Shown: positions 1 through 6,847 of the stretch, one piece after another
How the letters are laid out: each line of letters starts with the position of its first letter
How positions within the stretch are numbered: the stretch's first letter is position 1
From: Actinomycetes bacterium
GTDB lineage: Bacteria; Actinomycetota; Actinomycetes; Actinomycetales; Cellulomonadaceae
DNA: 10,856 nucleotides
NCBI GenBank assembly: GCA_023428465.1
Contig: JAEYXM010000060.1
Location: 1 to 10,856, forward strand
Direction: 5' to 3'
The notes under the pieces: model-generated
The model's database searches: none
The model's input: only the letters and a program-made list of their open reading frames with translations
What the model was told of the DNA's origin: nothing
Position numbers and translations under genes: made by a program

Positions 1-1
1 G

Positions 2-1309
2 CTCCACGCCCTCGCCGGGGTGCCGGTCGCGGTGAAGGACGTGGTCGTCACGAAGGGCCTGCCGAGCACGGCCGGCTCGCGCATCCTCGACGGCTGGATC
101 CCGCCGTACGACGCGACGCTCGTCGAGCGGCTGAAGGCGGCCGGCATGCCGATCCTCGGCAAGACGAACATGGACGAGTTCGCCATGGGCTCCTCGACGG
201 AGCACTCGGCCTACGGCAACACGCACAACCCGTGGGACCTGGACCGGATCCCCGGCGGGTCCGGCGGCGGCAGCGCCGCCGCTGTCGCGGCCTTCGAGGC
301 CCCGCTCGCGATCGGCACGGACACCGGCGGGTCCATCCGCCAGCCCGCGGCCGTGACGGGGACCGTCGGCACCAAGCCCACGTACGGCGGCGTCTCGCGG
401 TACGGCCTCATCGCGATGGCGTCGAGCCTGGACCAGGCAGGCCCCGTGACGCGCAACGTCCTCGACGCGGCGCTCCTGCACGCGGTCATCGGTGGCCACG
501 ACCCGCGGGACTCGACGTCCCTGCGCGAGCCGCTGCCGGACGTGGTGGGCGCCGCGCGCCAGGGCGCGACCGGTGACCTCGCGGGTGTTCGCGTCGGCGT
601 CGTGCACGAGCTGAACGGCGAGGGCTACCAGACCGGCGTGCGCGCGCGGTTCGACGAGGCGCTCGAGCTGCTGCGCGGTGCGGGCGCCGAGATCGTCGAG
701 GTGGGCTGCCCGAGCTTCACGTCCGCGCTCGCGGCCTACTACCTGATCATGCCGAGCGAGGCGTCGAGCAACCTCGCCCGCTTCGACGGCATGCGCTACG
801 GCCTGCGCGTCGAGCCGGCGGACGGGCCCGTGACCGCGGAGCGCGTCATGGCCGCGACCCGCGGCGCCGGCTTCGGCGACGAGGTGAAGCGCCGCATCAT
901 CCTCGGCACCTATGCACTGTCGGCGGGCTACTACGACGCGTACTACGGCAGCGCCCAGAAGGTCCGCACCCTCATCCAGCGGGACTTCGCGGCCGCGTTC
1001 GCCCAGGCGGACGTGCTCGTGTCGCCGACGGCGCCGACCACGGCCTTCCGGCTCGGCGAGAAGCTGGACGACCCGATGGCGATGTACCTGAACGACATCG
1101 CGACCATCCCCGCGAACCTCGCCGGCATCCCGGGCATCTCGGTGCCGGCGGGTCTCGACGAGGGCCTCCCCGTGGGCTTCCAGGTGCTGGCGCCGGCCCG
1201 CGCCGACGACCGTCTGTACCGCGTGGGTGCCGCGCTCGAGGCCCTCCTCGAGGCGCAGTGGGGCGGCCCCCTGCTCGCGCAGGCCCCGGAGCTGGAGGTG
1301 ACCCGATGA
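2..1309 (+). CDS. gatA: GatA, amidase subunit of Asp-tRNA(Asn)/Glu-tRNA(Gln) amidotransferase (5' end outside window)
   Basis: GatA hydrolyses glutamine and passes the ammonia to GatB, which amidates misacylated tRNA. The reading frame is open from the first complete codon (base 2), and 435 codons are present. Members of the family usually have about 480-500 residues, so roughly 60 N-terminal residues are missing. The amidase-signature triad is complete. The catalytic Lys is in VAVKD (codon 35-37). The cis-Ser is the Ser of GGSGGGS (codon 260-262). The nucleophilic Ser is in TDTGGS (codon 332-334). The two serines are 24 residues apart, the same spacing as in the GGSSGG...GTDxGGS amidase signature. 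The C-terminal part ends in the expected PAGLDEGLPVGFQVLAP region. The TGA overlaps the gatB ATG as ATGA, so translation of the two is probably coupled. gatC is expected upstream, outside the window. Confidence 0.97.
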   Translation, partial: LHALAGVPVAVKDVVVTKGLPSTAGSRILDGWIPPYDATLVERLKAAGMPILGKTNMDEFAMGSSTEHSAYGNTHNPWDLDRIPGGSGGGSAAAVAAFEAPLAIGTDTGGSIRQPAAVTGTVGTKPTYGGVSRYGLIAMASSLDQAGPVTRNVLDAALLHAVIGGHDPRDSTSLREPLPDVVGAARQGATGDLAGVRVGVVHELNGEGYQTGVRARFDEALELLRGAGAEIVEVGCPSFTSALAAYYLIMPSEASSNLARFDGMRYGLRVEPADGPVTAERVMAATRGAGFGDEVKRRIILGTYALSAGYYDAYYGSAQKVRTLIQRDFAAAFAQADVLVSPTAPTTAFRLGEKLDDPMAMYLNDIATIPANLAGIPGISVPAGLDEGLPVGFQVLAPARADDRLYRVGAALEALLEAQWGGPLLAQAPELEVTR

Positions 1310-2814
1310 GCGAGCCGACGACGCTCGTGGACTACGACGACGCCGTCGCGCGCTTCGACCCCGTGCTGGGTATCGAGGTGCACGTCGAGCTCGGCACGGC
1401 GAGCAAGATGTTCGACGGCGCGCCCACCGAGTTCGGTGCGCCGCCGAACACGCAGGTCACCCCGGTCTCCCTCGGGTTGCCCGGCTCGCTGCCGGTCGTC
1501 AACGAGAAGGCGGTGGAGTGGGCGATCCTCATCGGCCTCGCCCTGAACTGCGAGATCGCGCAGCTGTGCCGGTTCGCGCGGAAGAACTACTTCTACCCGG
1601 ACCTGCCGAAGGCCTACCAGGTCAGCCAGTACGACGAGCCCATCGCGCACGACGGCTGGATCGACGTCGAGCTCGAGGACGGCGCGGTGTTCCGCGTCGA
1701 GATCGAGCGCGCGCACATGGAGGAGGACGCGGGCAAGAACACGCACGTGGGCGGCGCGACCGGGCGCATCCACGGCGCGGAGTACTCCCTCGTCGACTAC
1801 AACCGGGCGGGCATCCCGCTGGTGGAGATCGTGACGCGCCCGATCACCGGCGTCGGCGCCCGCGCGCCGGAGGTCGCGGCCGCGTACGTCCGGACGCTGC
1901 GGGACATCTTCCGGGCGCTCGGCGTCTCCGAGGCCCGCATGGAGCGCGGCAACGTCCGCGCCGACGTGAACGTGTCCTTGCGGCCGTCGCCCGACGCGCC
2001 GCTCGGTACACGCACCGAGACGAAGAACGTCAACAGTTTCCGGTCCGTCGAGCGCACCGTCCGGCACGAGATCTGCCGCCAGGCCGCGGTGCTCGACGCC
2101 GGGGTCGCCATCGTCCAGGAGACGCGGCACTGGCACGAGGACACGGGCACGACGACGTCGGGTCGCGTGAAGTCCGACGCGGAGGACTACCGCTACTTCC
2201 CCGAGCCGGACCTCGTCCCGCTCGAACCGAGCCGGGAGTGGGTGGAGCAGCTCCGGGCGAGCCTGCCGGAGCTGCCCGCCGCGCGTCGGCGCCGCCTGCA
2301 GTCCGAGTGGGGCTTCGCCGACGCCGAGATGCGTGACGTCGTCAACGCGGGCGCGGTCGACCTCATCGAGGCGACGATCGCCGCCGGGGCGAGCCCGGCC
2401 GCCGCGCGCAAGTGGTGGATGGGCGAGCTCTCGCGGACCGCGAGGGTGGACGGCGTCGAGCTCGAGGCCCTCGCCGTGACGCCGGCGGACATCGCAGCGC
2501 TGCAGGGCCTCGTCGACGACGGCAAGCTCAACGACAAGCTCGCGCGCCAGGTGCTCGCGGGCGTCCTGGCGGGGGAGGGCACGCCGGCGGAGGTCACGGC
2601 GGCACGCGGCCTCGGCGTCGTCTCCGACGACGGCGCGCTGCTGGCGGCCGTGGACGAGGCGCTCGCCGCGCAGCCCGACGTCGTGGAGAAGATCCGCGGC
2701 GGAAACCTCGGGCCGGTCGGCGCGATCATCGGCGCGGTCATGAAGGCCACGCGCGGGCAGGCGGACGCCGGTCGCGTGCGCGAGCTGGTGCTGGAGCGCG
2801 TGCAGCAGGCCTGA
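1306..2814 (+). CDS. gatB: GatB, tRNA-binding/kinase subunit of the amidotransferase
   Basis: GatB activates the side-chain carboxylate of Glu-tRNA(Gln) or Asp-tRNA(Asn) with ATP and amidates it with ammonia from GatA. The 502-residue product has full family length. It shows the N-terminal LGIEVHVEL motif (residues 21-29), HMEED (137-141), DYNRAGIPLVEIVT (164-177) and YFPEPDL (297-303) of the catalytic cradle. A helical domain follows, then a YqeY-like tail ending in GGNLGPVGAIIGAVMKATRG, which contacts tRNA in the family. I chose ATG 1306 because GGAGGTG (1294-1300) lies five bases before it and because of the ATGA overlap with gatA. In-frame starts further upstream would run deep into gatA. 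Codon use is ordinary for the window, with ACG and ACC mixed for Thr. There is no sign of disruption. Confidence 0.98.
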   Translation: MSEPTTLVDYDDAVARFDPVLGIEVHVELGTASKMFDGAPTEFGAPPNTQVTPVSLGLPGSLPVVNEKAVEWAILIGLALNCEIAQLCRFARKNYFYPDLPKAYQVSQYDEPIAHDGWIDVELEDGAVFRVEIERAHMEEDAGKNTHVGGATGRIHGAEYSLVDYNRAGIPLVEIVTRPITGVGARAPEVAAAYVRTLRDIFRALGVSEARMERGNVRADVNVSLRPSPDAPLGTRTETKNVNSFRSVERTVRHEICRQAAVLDAGVAIVQETRHWHEDTGTTTSGRVKSDAEDYRYFPEPDLVPLEPSREWVEQLRASLPELPAARRRRLQSEWGFADAEMRDVVNAGAVDLIEATIAAGASPAAARKWWMGELSRTARVDGVELEALAVTPADIAALQGLVDDGKLNDKLARQVLAGVLAGEGTPAEVTAARGLGVVSDDGALLAAVDEALAAQPDVVEKIRGGNLGPVGAIIGAVMKATRGQADAGRVRELVLERVQQA

Positions 2815-2839
2815 CGGGGCTGACGGACGGGGGAACGTC

Positions 2840-3394
2840 ATGGACAAGCCAGTACTTCGGGGAGAGCTCGTCGTCCTGCGGCCCATCGGGCCCCAGGACG
2901 TCGACGCGATGTGGGAGATGCTCAACGACCCGGAGGGCCGGCGCCTGACGGGCACGACCCGGGAGTACACGTACGAGGAGACGCAGGCATGGTGCGCCTC
3001 ACTCGCGGAGCGCGACGGCCGTGTCGACTGGGCGGTCACCCACGAGACGGACGAGTACCTCGGTGAGATCGCCCTGCTCGACATCGACCTGACGCACGCG
3101 AATGCGCGGCTGCAGATGTCGCTGCGTCCCGGCCAGCGCGGCCGGGGCTTCGGCTCGGAGGCCATCGCCCTCGTGCTCGCGCACGCGTTCTCGCCGGCCC
3201 CGGTCGGGCTCGGCCTGCACCGCGTGCACCTCGACGTGCTGAGCATCAACCCGCGGGCGCGGATCCTCTACGAGAGCCTCGGCTTCGTCGAGGAGGGTCG
3301 GGCGCGCGAGACGCACCGGGACGGCGACTTCTGGGCCGACTCGATCGTCATGGCCGTGCTCGAGGACGACTACCGAGCGGCGCAGGGCGAGTGA
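2840..3394 (+). CDS. GNAT-family N-acetyltransferase, RimJ/RimL-like
   Basis: This 184-residue protein is predicted to transfer an acetyl group from acetyl-CoA to an amine; the substrate is unknown. It starts with the RGELVVLRPIGPQDVDAMWEML segment typical of the RimJ/RimL/SpeG-type Acetyltransf_3 group. The acetyl-CoA pyrophosphate loop (motif A) is QRGRGFG at residues 99-105. Motif B is NPRARILYESLGF (137-149), with Tyr144 at the position that often acts as general acid. The start ATG 2840 is preceded by a G-rich GGGGGA (about 2829-2834) at usable distance. It lies 25 bases after gatB with no hairpin between, so it is probably co-transcribed with gatAB. Its end overlaps the next gene as GTGA. 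Family assignment is firm. RimJ/RimL could imply ribosomal-protein acetylation, but antibiotic or polyamine acetylation is not excluded. Confidence 0.9.
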   Translation: MDKPVLRGELVVLRPIGPQDVDAMWEMLNDPEGRRLTGTTREYTYEETQAWCASLAERDGRVDWAVTHETDEYLGEIALLDIDLTHANARLQMSLRPGQRGRGFGSEAIALVLAHAFSPAPVGLGLHRVHLDVLSINPRARILYESLGFVEEGRARETHRDGDFWADSIVMAVLEDDYRAAQGE

Positions 3395-4371
3395 CCGGGC
3401 CGGCGTCGGCCGGTCGGCACGCTGACGCGACTGGCACGCTCACCGTCACGGTCGCGACGGCCGAGCTCCTCGACCGGCTGGCGGCGGGCCCGCTCCCGGC
3501 GGGGGTGCGCCTCGTCCGGTGGGACATGCAGCGGCCTGCCGCCGAGGTCGTCGACCCCGCCACCGTCGACGTCGTGGTGGTACCGCACTACGGCGCGTCG
3601 CGGCGCGTGCTCGCGCGACTGGCGGACCTGCCGTCGCTGCGCGTCGTCCAGCTGCCGAGCGCGGGGTACGAGCACGCGCTCCCGTACGTCCCGCCCGGCG
3701 TCGTGGTCTGCAACGGGCGGACCGTGCACGACTCCGGGACGGCCGAGCTGGCCGTCGCGCTCGTCCTCGCCGCCCAGCGCGGCATCGACGACGCCGTCCG
3801 GGACATGACCGAGGGCGCGTGGCGGCCACGCGAGCGGTCGAGCCTCGCGGACCGGCGCGTGACGGTGCTCGGGTACGGCTCGATCGGCAGCGCCGTGGGA
3901 CGGCGGCTCGAGGCCTTCGAGGCGGACGTCGTCCGGGTCGCGCGGACGGCGCGCGAGGCGCACGAGGGCCGCGTGCACGGTGTGGGCGAGCTGGCGGACC
4001 TGCTGCCCACGACGGAGGTGCTCGTCGTCGTGCTCCCGCTGAACGCGTCGACGGAGCAGCTCGTCGACGCCGCGCTGCTCGCCCGGTTGCCCGACGGCGC
4101 GCTGGTGGTGAACGTGGGCCGCGGCAAGGTCGTGGACACGGGCGCCCTTCTCGCCGAGCTTGAAGCCGGCCGGCTCCGTGCGGCGCTCGACGTCACCGAC
4201 CCGGAGCCGCTGCCGCCCGACCACCCGCTGTGGCGTGCCCCGAACACGATCATCACGCCGCACGTCGGCGGCATGACGGACGCGACGACGCCGCGGCTCG
4301 TGCGCTTGCTGCGCCGTCAGATCGAGGCGCTCGCCGAGGGGCGCGACCCCGTGAACGTCGTCCGGCCGTGA
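3391..4371 (+). CDS. D-isomer-specific 2-hydroxyacid dehydrogenase (NAD(P)-dependent)
   Basis: A 326-residue oxidoreductase that interconverts a 2-oxoacid and a D-2-hydroxyacid; the substrate cannot be told from sequence. The Rossmann dinucleotide loop is GYGSIG at residues 161-166. The catalytic residues are all present: Arg244 in NVGRGKVVD, Glu272 in DVTDPEPLP, and His291 in ITPHVGG. A divergent N-terminal substrate domain carries QLPSAGYEHALPYVPPGVVVCNG, corresponding to the conserved substrate-binding loop. The GTG start at 3391 overlaps the GNAT stop as GTGA. No other plausible start lies nearby, but the first ~16 residues (PASAGRHADATG) are low in complexity and unlike the family. The nearest Shine-Dalgarno-like stretch (AGGGCGA) is weak, so coupling to the GNAT gene is likely. 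Related enzymes include hydroxypyruvate/glyoxylate reductases and phosphoglycerate dehydrogenases. The absence of a C-terminal ACT domain argues against typical SerA. Confidence 0.93.
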   Translation: MTGPASAGRHADATGTLTVTVATAELLDRLAAGPLPAGVRLVRWDMQRPAAEVVDPATVDVVVVPHYGASRRVLARLADLPSLRVVQLPSAGYEHALPYVPPGVVVCNGRTVHDSGTAELAVALVLAAQRGIDDAVRDMTEGAWRPRERSSLADRRVTVLGYGSIGSAVGRRLEAFEADVVRVARTAREAHEGRVHGVGELADLLPTTEVLVVVLPLNASTEQLVDAALLARLPDGALVVNVGRGKVVDTGALLAELEAGRLRAALDVTDPEPLPPDHPLWRAPNTIITPHVGGMTDATTPRLVRLLRRQIEALAEGRDPVNVVRP

Positions 4372-4413
4372 CGGTCAGCGCGCCACGCCGGTCACACCGG
4401 TCAGGCCGATCGG

Positions 4414-4431
4414 GTCGCTCAGGTGAGCGAC
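4414..4431. terminator. Short perfect stem-loop at a convergent gene junction
   Basis: GTCGCTC (4414-4420) and GAGCGAC (4425-4431) form a perfect 7-bp stem with the four-base loop AGGT. It sits 43 bases after the dehydrogenase stop and overlaps the last codons of the convergent lacI-type gene. It could end + strand transcription before it runs antisense into the repressor gene. There is no T-run on either strand, and the stem lies within the repressor's coding end, so it is less likely to terminate the repressor mRNA. The rest of the 47-base gap holds two copies of CCGGTCA, nine bases apart. Confidence 0.35.
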
Positions 4432-5426
4432 GCGCAGGACGCCCGCTCGACCAGCTCGGTCGGGAGCGTGATGTGCGTGCCGCCGTCGGACGTGCCGTCC
4501 ATCATGGCGATGAGGAGGCTGATCGCCTCCGAGCCCATGCGCCGGATCGGCTGCGCGATCGTCGTGAGCGGGGGTGTGGTGAGCGCGGACTCCGGGACGT
4601 TGTCGAAGCCGATCACCGACAGGTCGTCCGGCACGCTCAGCCCGAGGGACCGGGCGACCTCCATCGTCCGGATGGCCGAGATGTCGTTCGCCGCGAAGAC
4701 GGCCGTCGGTCGGTCGGGGAGCGTGAGCAGGTCGTGGGCCGGTTGGTCCGCTGTCTCGGGGCGGTACCCACCGACGCGTACGAGGTCCGGGTCGACCGCC
4801 AGGCCCGCGCCCTCCATCGCCGTGCGGTAGCCCTCCTCGCGCAGCCGCGCGGACTCCAGGTCGGGGCGGCCGCCGAGGAAGCCGATGCGGCGGTGGCCGA
4901 GGCGGATGAGGTACTGGGTGGCGAGGATGGCCCCGCGCATGTTGTCCGAGTCGACCGTCGTCAGGCCCGAGCGGCCGCGGTGCGGGTCGACCGCGACGAC
5001 GGGGATGCCCGGGTGTGCGTCGACGACCGTGGGGGTCACGAGGATCGCGCCGTCGATGAGCGTGCCGCTGAGCCGGGACAGGTAACGCCGCTCCCAGCCG
5101 ATGCCGCCGCCGAGCCGGCCGCCGCCGGAGTAGGCGAGCAGCTCGTAGCCCGTGCCGGCGATCGCGGTGGACGTCCCTTTGAGGAGCTCCGTGCTGTACG
5201 GCTCGAACTCGGCGACGAGGATGCCGATCACGTTGGTGCGGGTGCTGCGCAGGCTCCGCGCGACGAGGCTCGACTCATAGCCGAGCTCGTCGATGACCTC
5301 CTGGACGCGGGCCGAGGTGGCCACGGCGACCCCGTACCGCCCGTTGATGACCTTGGACACGGTGGCCACGGAGACGCCGGCGGTGCGCGCGACATCGCTG
5401 ATGGTCACCCTGCTCCGGCCGTCCAC
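4419..5426 (-). CDS. LacI/GalR-family transcriptional repressor, probably of the adjacent sugar ABC operon
   Basis: A 335-residue DNA-binding repressor, the usual family length. The N-terminal helix-turn-helix is VTISDVARTAGVSVATVSKV (residues 7-26). The hinge helix SSLVARSLRS follows near residues 53-62; its Leu is the residue that family members insert into the central CG step of the operator. From about residue 64 to the end is a periplasmic-binding-protein-like effector domain (IGILVAEF, RRIGFLGG, PTAVFAANDISA, DDLSVIGFDN). It is divergent from the solute-binding-protein gene, and a CG-centred palindrome lies between them. This context suggests sugar-relieved repression of the transporter and of itself. 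I chose GTG 5426 because TAGAGT ends seven bases before it, fitting a leaderless mRNA. GTG 5408, preceded by GGAG at four bases, is the alternative and would remove only six residues before the VTISDVA motif. Confidence 0.95.
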   Translation of the reverse strand: MDGRSRVTISDVARTAGVSVATVSKVINGRYGVAVATSARVQEVIDELGYESSLVARSLRSTRTNVIGILVAEFEPYSTELLKGTSTAIAGTGYELLAYSGGGRLGGGIGWERRYLSRLSGTLIDGAILVTPTVVDAHPGIPVVAVDPHRGRSGLTTVDSDNMRGAILATQYLIRLGHRRIGFLGGRPDLESARLREEGYRTAMEGAGLAVDPDLVRVGGYRPETADQPAHDLLTLPDRPTAVFAANDISAIRTMEVARSLGLSVPDDLSVIGFDNVPESALTTPPLTTIAQPIRRMGSEAISLLIAMMDGTSDGGTHITLPTELVERASCASLT

Positions 5427-5433
5427 GATCGTG

Positions 5434-5462
5434 ACTCTACCGTTTCGATAACGATATCGAAA
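5434..5462 (-). promoter_or_regulatory. Candidate leaderless promoter of the repressor gene
   Basis: Reading the minus strand, TTTCGA (5462-5457), a 17-base spacer and TAGAGT (5439-5434) resemble -35 and -10 elements. The -10 fits the actinobacterial TANNNT pattern. Only seven bases separate it from GTG 5426, so transcription would start at or next to the start codon. The 20-bp palindrome 5443-5462 covers the -35 and most of the spacer, so a bound repressor would block this promoter directly (autoregulation). The -35 matches consensus only partly (3 of 6). Confidence 0.5.
5443..5462. promoter_or_regulatory. Probable LacI-family operator
   Basis: TTTCGATAACGATATCGAAA is a 20-bp inverted repeat. 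Comparison with its own reverse complement gives 18 of 20 matches; only the symmetric pair at positions 9 and 12 differs. Its centre is CG, as in most LacI/GalR-family operators, where the hinge helix inserts at the central CpG. It lies 16 bases from the repressor start and 74 bases before the binding-protein start. A second perfect 8-bp palindrome, AATCGATT (5461-5468), overlaps its right edge and the candidate -35 of the transporter promoter, so a second bound dimer is conceivable. Binding by the neighbouring repressor is inferred from position and architecture. Confidence 0.7.
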
Positions 5463-5466
5463 TCGA

Positions 5467-5496
5467 TTGACTACCCGATTTTGAGCGTGCCAGACT
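5467..5496 (+). promoter_or_regulatory. Candidate promoter of the sugar ABC transporter operon
   Basis: TTGACT (5467-5472; 5 of 6 to TTGACA) is followed 18 bases later by CAGACT (5491-5496; A and final T of the TANNNT pattern match). This would give a leader of roughly 34 bases carrying the Shine-Dalgarno. The palindromic operator lies immediately upstream, with AATCGATT reaching into the -35. An alternative pair is GTGACT (5431-5436) with TATCGA (5455-5460), which would place the operator over the -10. The sequence does not decide between them. Confidence 0.4.
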
Positions 5497-5524
5497 TTCC
5501 ACCGTCCGAGCGTCGACGATGACT

Positions 5525-5530
5525 AAGGAA
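5525..5530 (+). promoter_or_regulatory. Ribosome binding site that fixes the binding-protein start
   Basis: AAGGAA lies six bases before ATG 5537, an ideal Shine-Dalgarno position. The in-frame ATG at 5519 has no such site, and the AAGGAA would lie inside its coding sequence, so 5537 is the likely start. The spacer contains ATCGAT, echoing the TCGA-rich operator region. Confidence 0.75.
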
Positions 5531-5536
5531 TCGATC

Positions 5537-6847
5537 ATGGCGAGATTGCGAGCCGGCTCAGCCGTGGCGCTGGGTGTCGCGGTGGCTATGCTCTTGGCCG
5601 CTTGTGGCGACAGCGACAACAACAGTGAGGCGGGTGGCGACGACACCACCGCTCCGGAGGAGACCACCTCCGAGCCCGTCACCATCACCTGGTGGCACAA
5701 CTCCAACACCGACCCTGGCATGGGCTACTACCAGCAGGCGGCCGATGACTACATGGCCGACAACCCGAACGTGACCATCGAGATCGAGGCCATGGCCCAC
5801 GAGGACATGGTCACCCAGCTCGAGGCCGCCTTCCAGTCCGGCAACATGCCCGACATCTACATGGAGCGTGGCGGCGGCGAGCTCCGCGCCCACGTCGAGG
5901 CCGGTCTGACCAAGGACATCTCCGACCTGGCCGCCGAGACCATCGACACCATCGGCGGCTCCGTCGCCGGCTGGCAGGTCGACGGCAAGACCTACGGTCT
6001 TCCGTTCTCCATGGGCGTCGTGGGTTTCTGGTACAACACCCAGATCTGGGCGGACAACGGCGTCGAGCCGCCCGCCACGTGGGACGACTTCTACGCCGCC
6101 ATCGACACCCTCAAGGCCAACGGCGTCGCGCCGCTGTCCGTGGGTGCCGCTGACCAGTGGCCGCTCGCGCACTACTACTACTACTTCGCTCTGCGCGAGT
6201 GCCCGCAGGACACCGTCGTCAACGGCCTGGCCGAGTTCGACTTCTCGGACGACTGCTGGACCCGCGCTGCCGACGACCTGAAGACCTTCGTCGACGCCCA
6301 GCCGTTCAACGACGGCTTCCTCGCCACGAAGGCTCAGGAGGGCGCGACCTCTGCGTCCGGCCTGCTCGCCAACGGCCAGGTCTCCGCTGAGATGCAGGGC
6401 CACTGGGAGCCCGGCGTCATGCAGGGCCTGAACGACGGCCAGCCCGTCGAGAACATCGACTGGTTCCCGTTCCCCGCCATTGACGGTGGCGAGGGTGACC
6501 CGGCCGCTGCTATCGGTGGTGGCGACGCGTGGGCCGCTTCCGCGGACGCGCCGGACGAGGCTGTCGACTTCATGGCCTACCTGCTGTCCGACGAGGTTCA
6601 GATCGGCTTCGCCGAGCTGAACATGGGTCTGCCGACCAACCCGGCCGCCAGCGCCTCCGTCGCTGACCCGGCCCTGTCCTCGCTCCTCGCCTTCCGCGAC
6701 GCCTCGCCGTTCGTCCAGCTGTACTTCGACACGGCGCTCGGCACCAACGTTGGTAACGCGATGAACGCGGCGGTCGTGAACGTCTTCGCCGGGGCTGACC
6801 CCGCGTCGATCGTTGCCGACTCGCAGGCGGCTGCAGAACTGGAGTGA
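5537..6847 (+). CDS. Sugar-binding lipoprotein of a CUT1 ABC importer
   Basis: The extracellular receptor that delivers an oligosaccharide to the two permeases encoded next. The 436-residue precursor begins MARLRAG, has a hydrophobic signal segment, and ends it in the lipobox LAAC, so Cys23 is predicted to be lipidated and to anchor the protein in the membrane. A flexible Asp/Thr/Glu-rich linker follows (about residues 24-47). The mature domain opens with VTITWWHN and carries MPDIYMERGGGEL and VGFWYNTQIWADNG, characteristic of the UgpB/MalE-type SBP_bac_1 family. Two cysteines (in RECPQD and DDCWTR) may form a disulfide. HYYYYFAL contains four consecutive Tyr. The start of the mature domain reminds me of xylobiose-type binding proteins, but the ligand is not established. 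Codon use is more C-ending than in neighbours (its first 13 Thr codons are all ACC), suggesting high expression. The stop overlaps the permease start as TGATG. Confidence 0.94.
   Translation: MARLRAGSAVALGVAVAMLLAACGDSDNNSEAGGDDTTAPEETTSEPVTITWWHNSNTDPGMGYYQQAADDYMADNPNVTIEIEAMAHEDMVTQLEAAFQSGNMPDIYMERGGGELRAHVEAGLTKDISDLAAETIDTIGGSVAGWQVDGKTYGLPFSMGVVGFWYNTQIWADNGVEPPATWDDFYAAIDTLKANGVAPLSVGAADQWPLAHYYYYFALRECPQDTVVNGLAEFDFSDDCWTRAADDLKTFVDAQPFNDGFLATKAQEGATSASGLLANGQVSAEMQGHWEPGVMQGLNDGQPVENIDWFPFPAIDGGEGDPAAAIGGGDAWAASADAPDEAVDFMAYLLSDEVQIGFAELNMGLPTNPAASASVADPALSSLLAFRDASPFVQLYFDTALGTNVGNAMNAAVVNVFAGADPASIVADSQAAAELE

Noticed and set aside
943..3249. 768-codon minus-strand open frame opposite gatA, gatB and the GNAT gene
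   Set aside because: It is antisense to three well-recognised genes, is Arg/His/Asp-rich low-complexity protein typical of reverse frames in high-GC DNA, and matches no family I know.
4230..5522. 430-codon + strand open frame opposite the LacI-type repressor
   Set aside because: The repressor on the minus strand has unmistakable HTH and effector domains. The opposite frame is Arg/Ala/Asp-rich and also covers the promoter region.
5519..5536. Upstream ATG adding six residues to the binding protein
   Set aside because: AAGGAA at 5525-5530 is ideally placed for ATG 5537, and the signal peptide is complete from there. No Shine-Dalgarno precedes 5519.
6169..6186. TAC repeat (four Tyr codons in a row) in the binding-protein gene
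   Set aside because: Four triplets is too short to suggest a phase-variable repeat. Aromatic clusters are common at sugar-binding surfaces.
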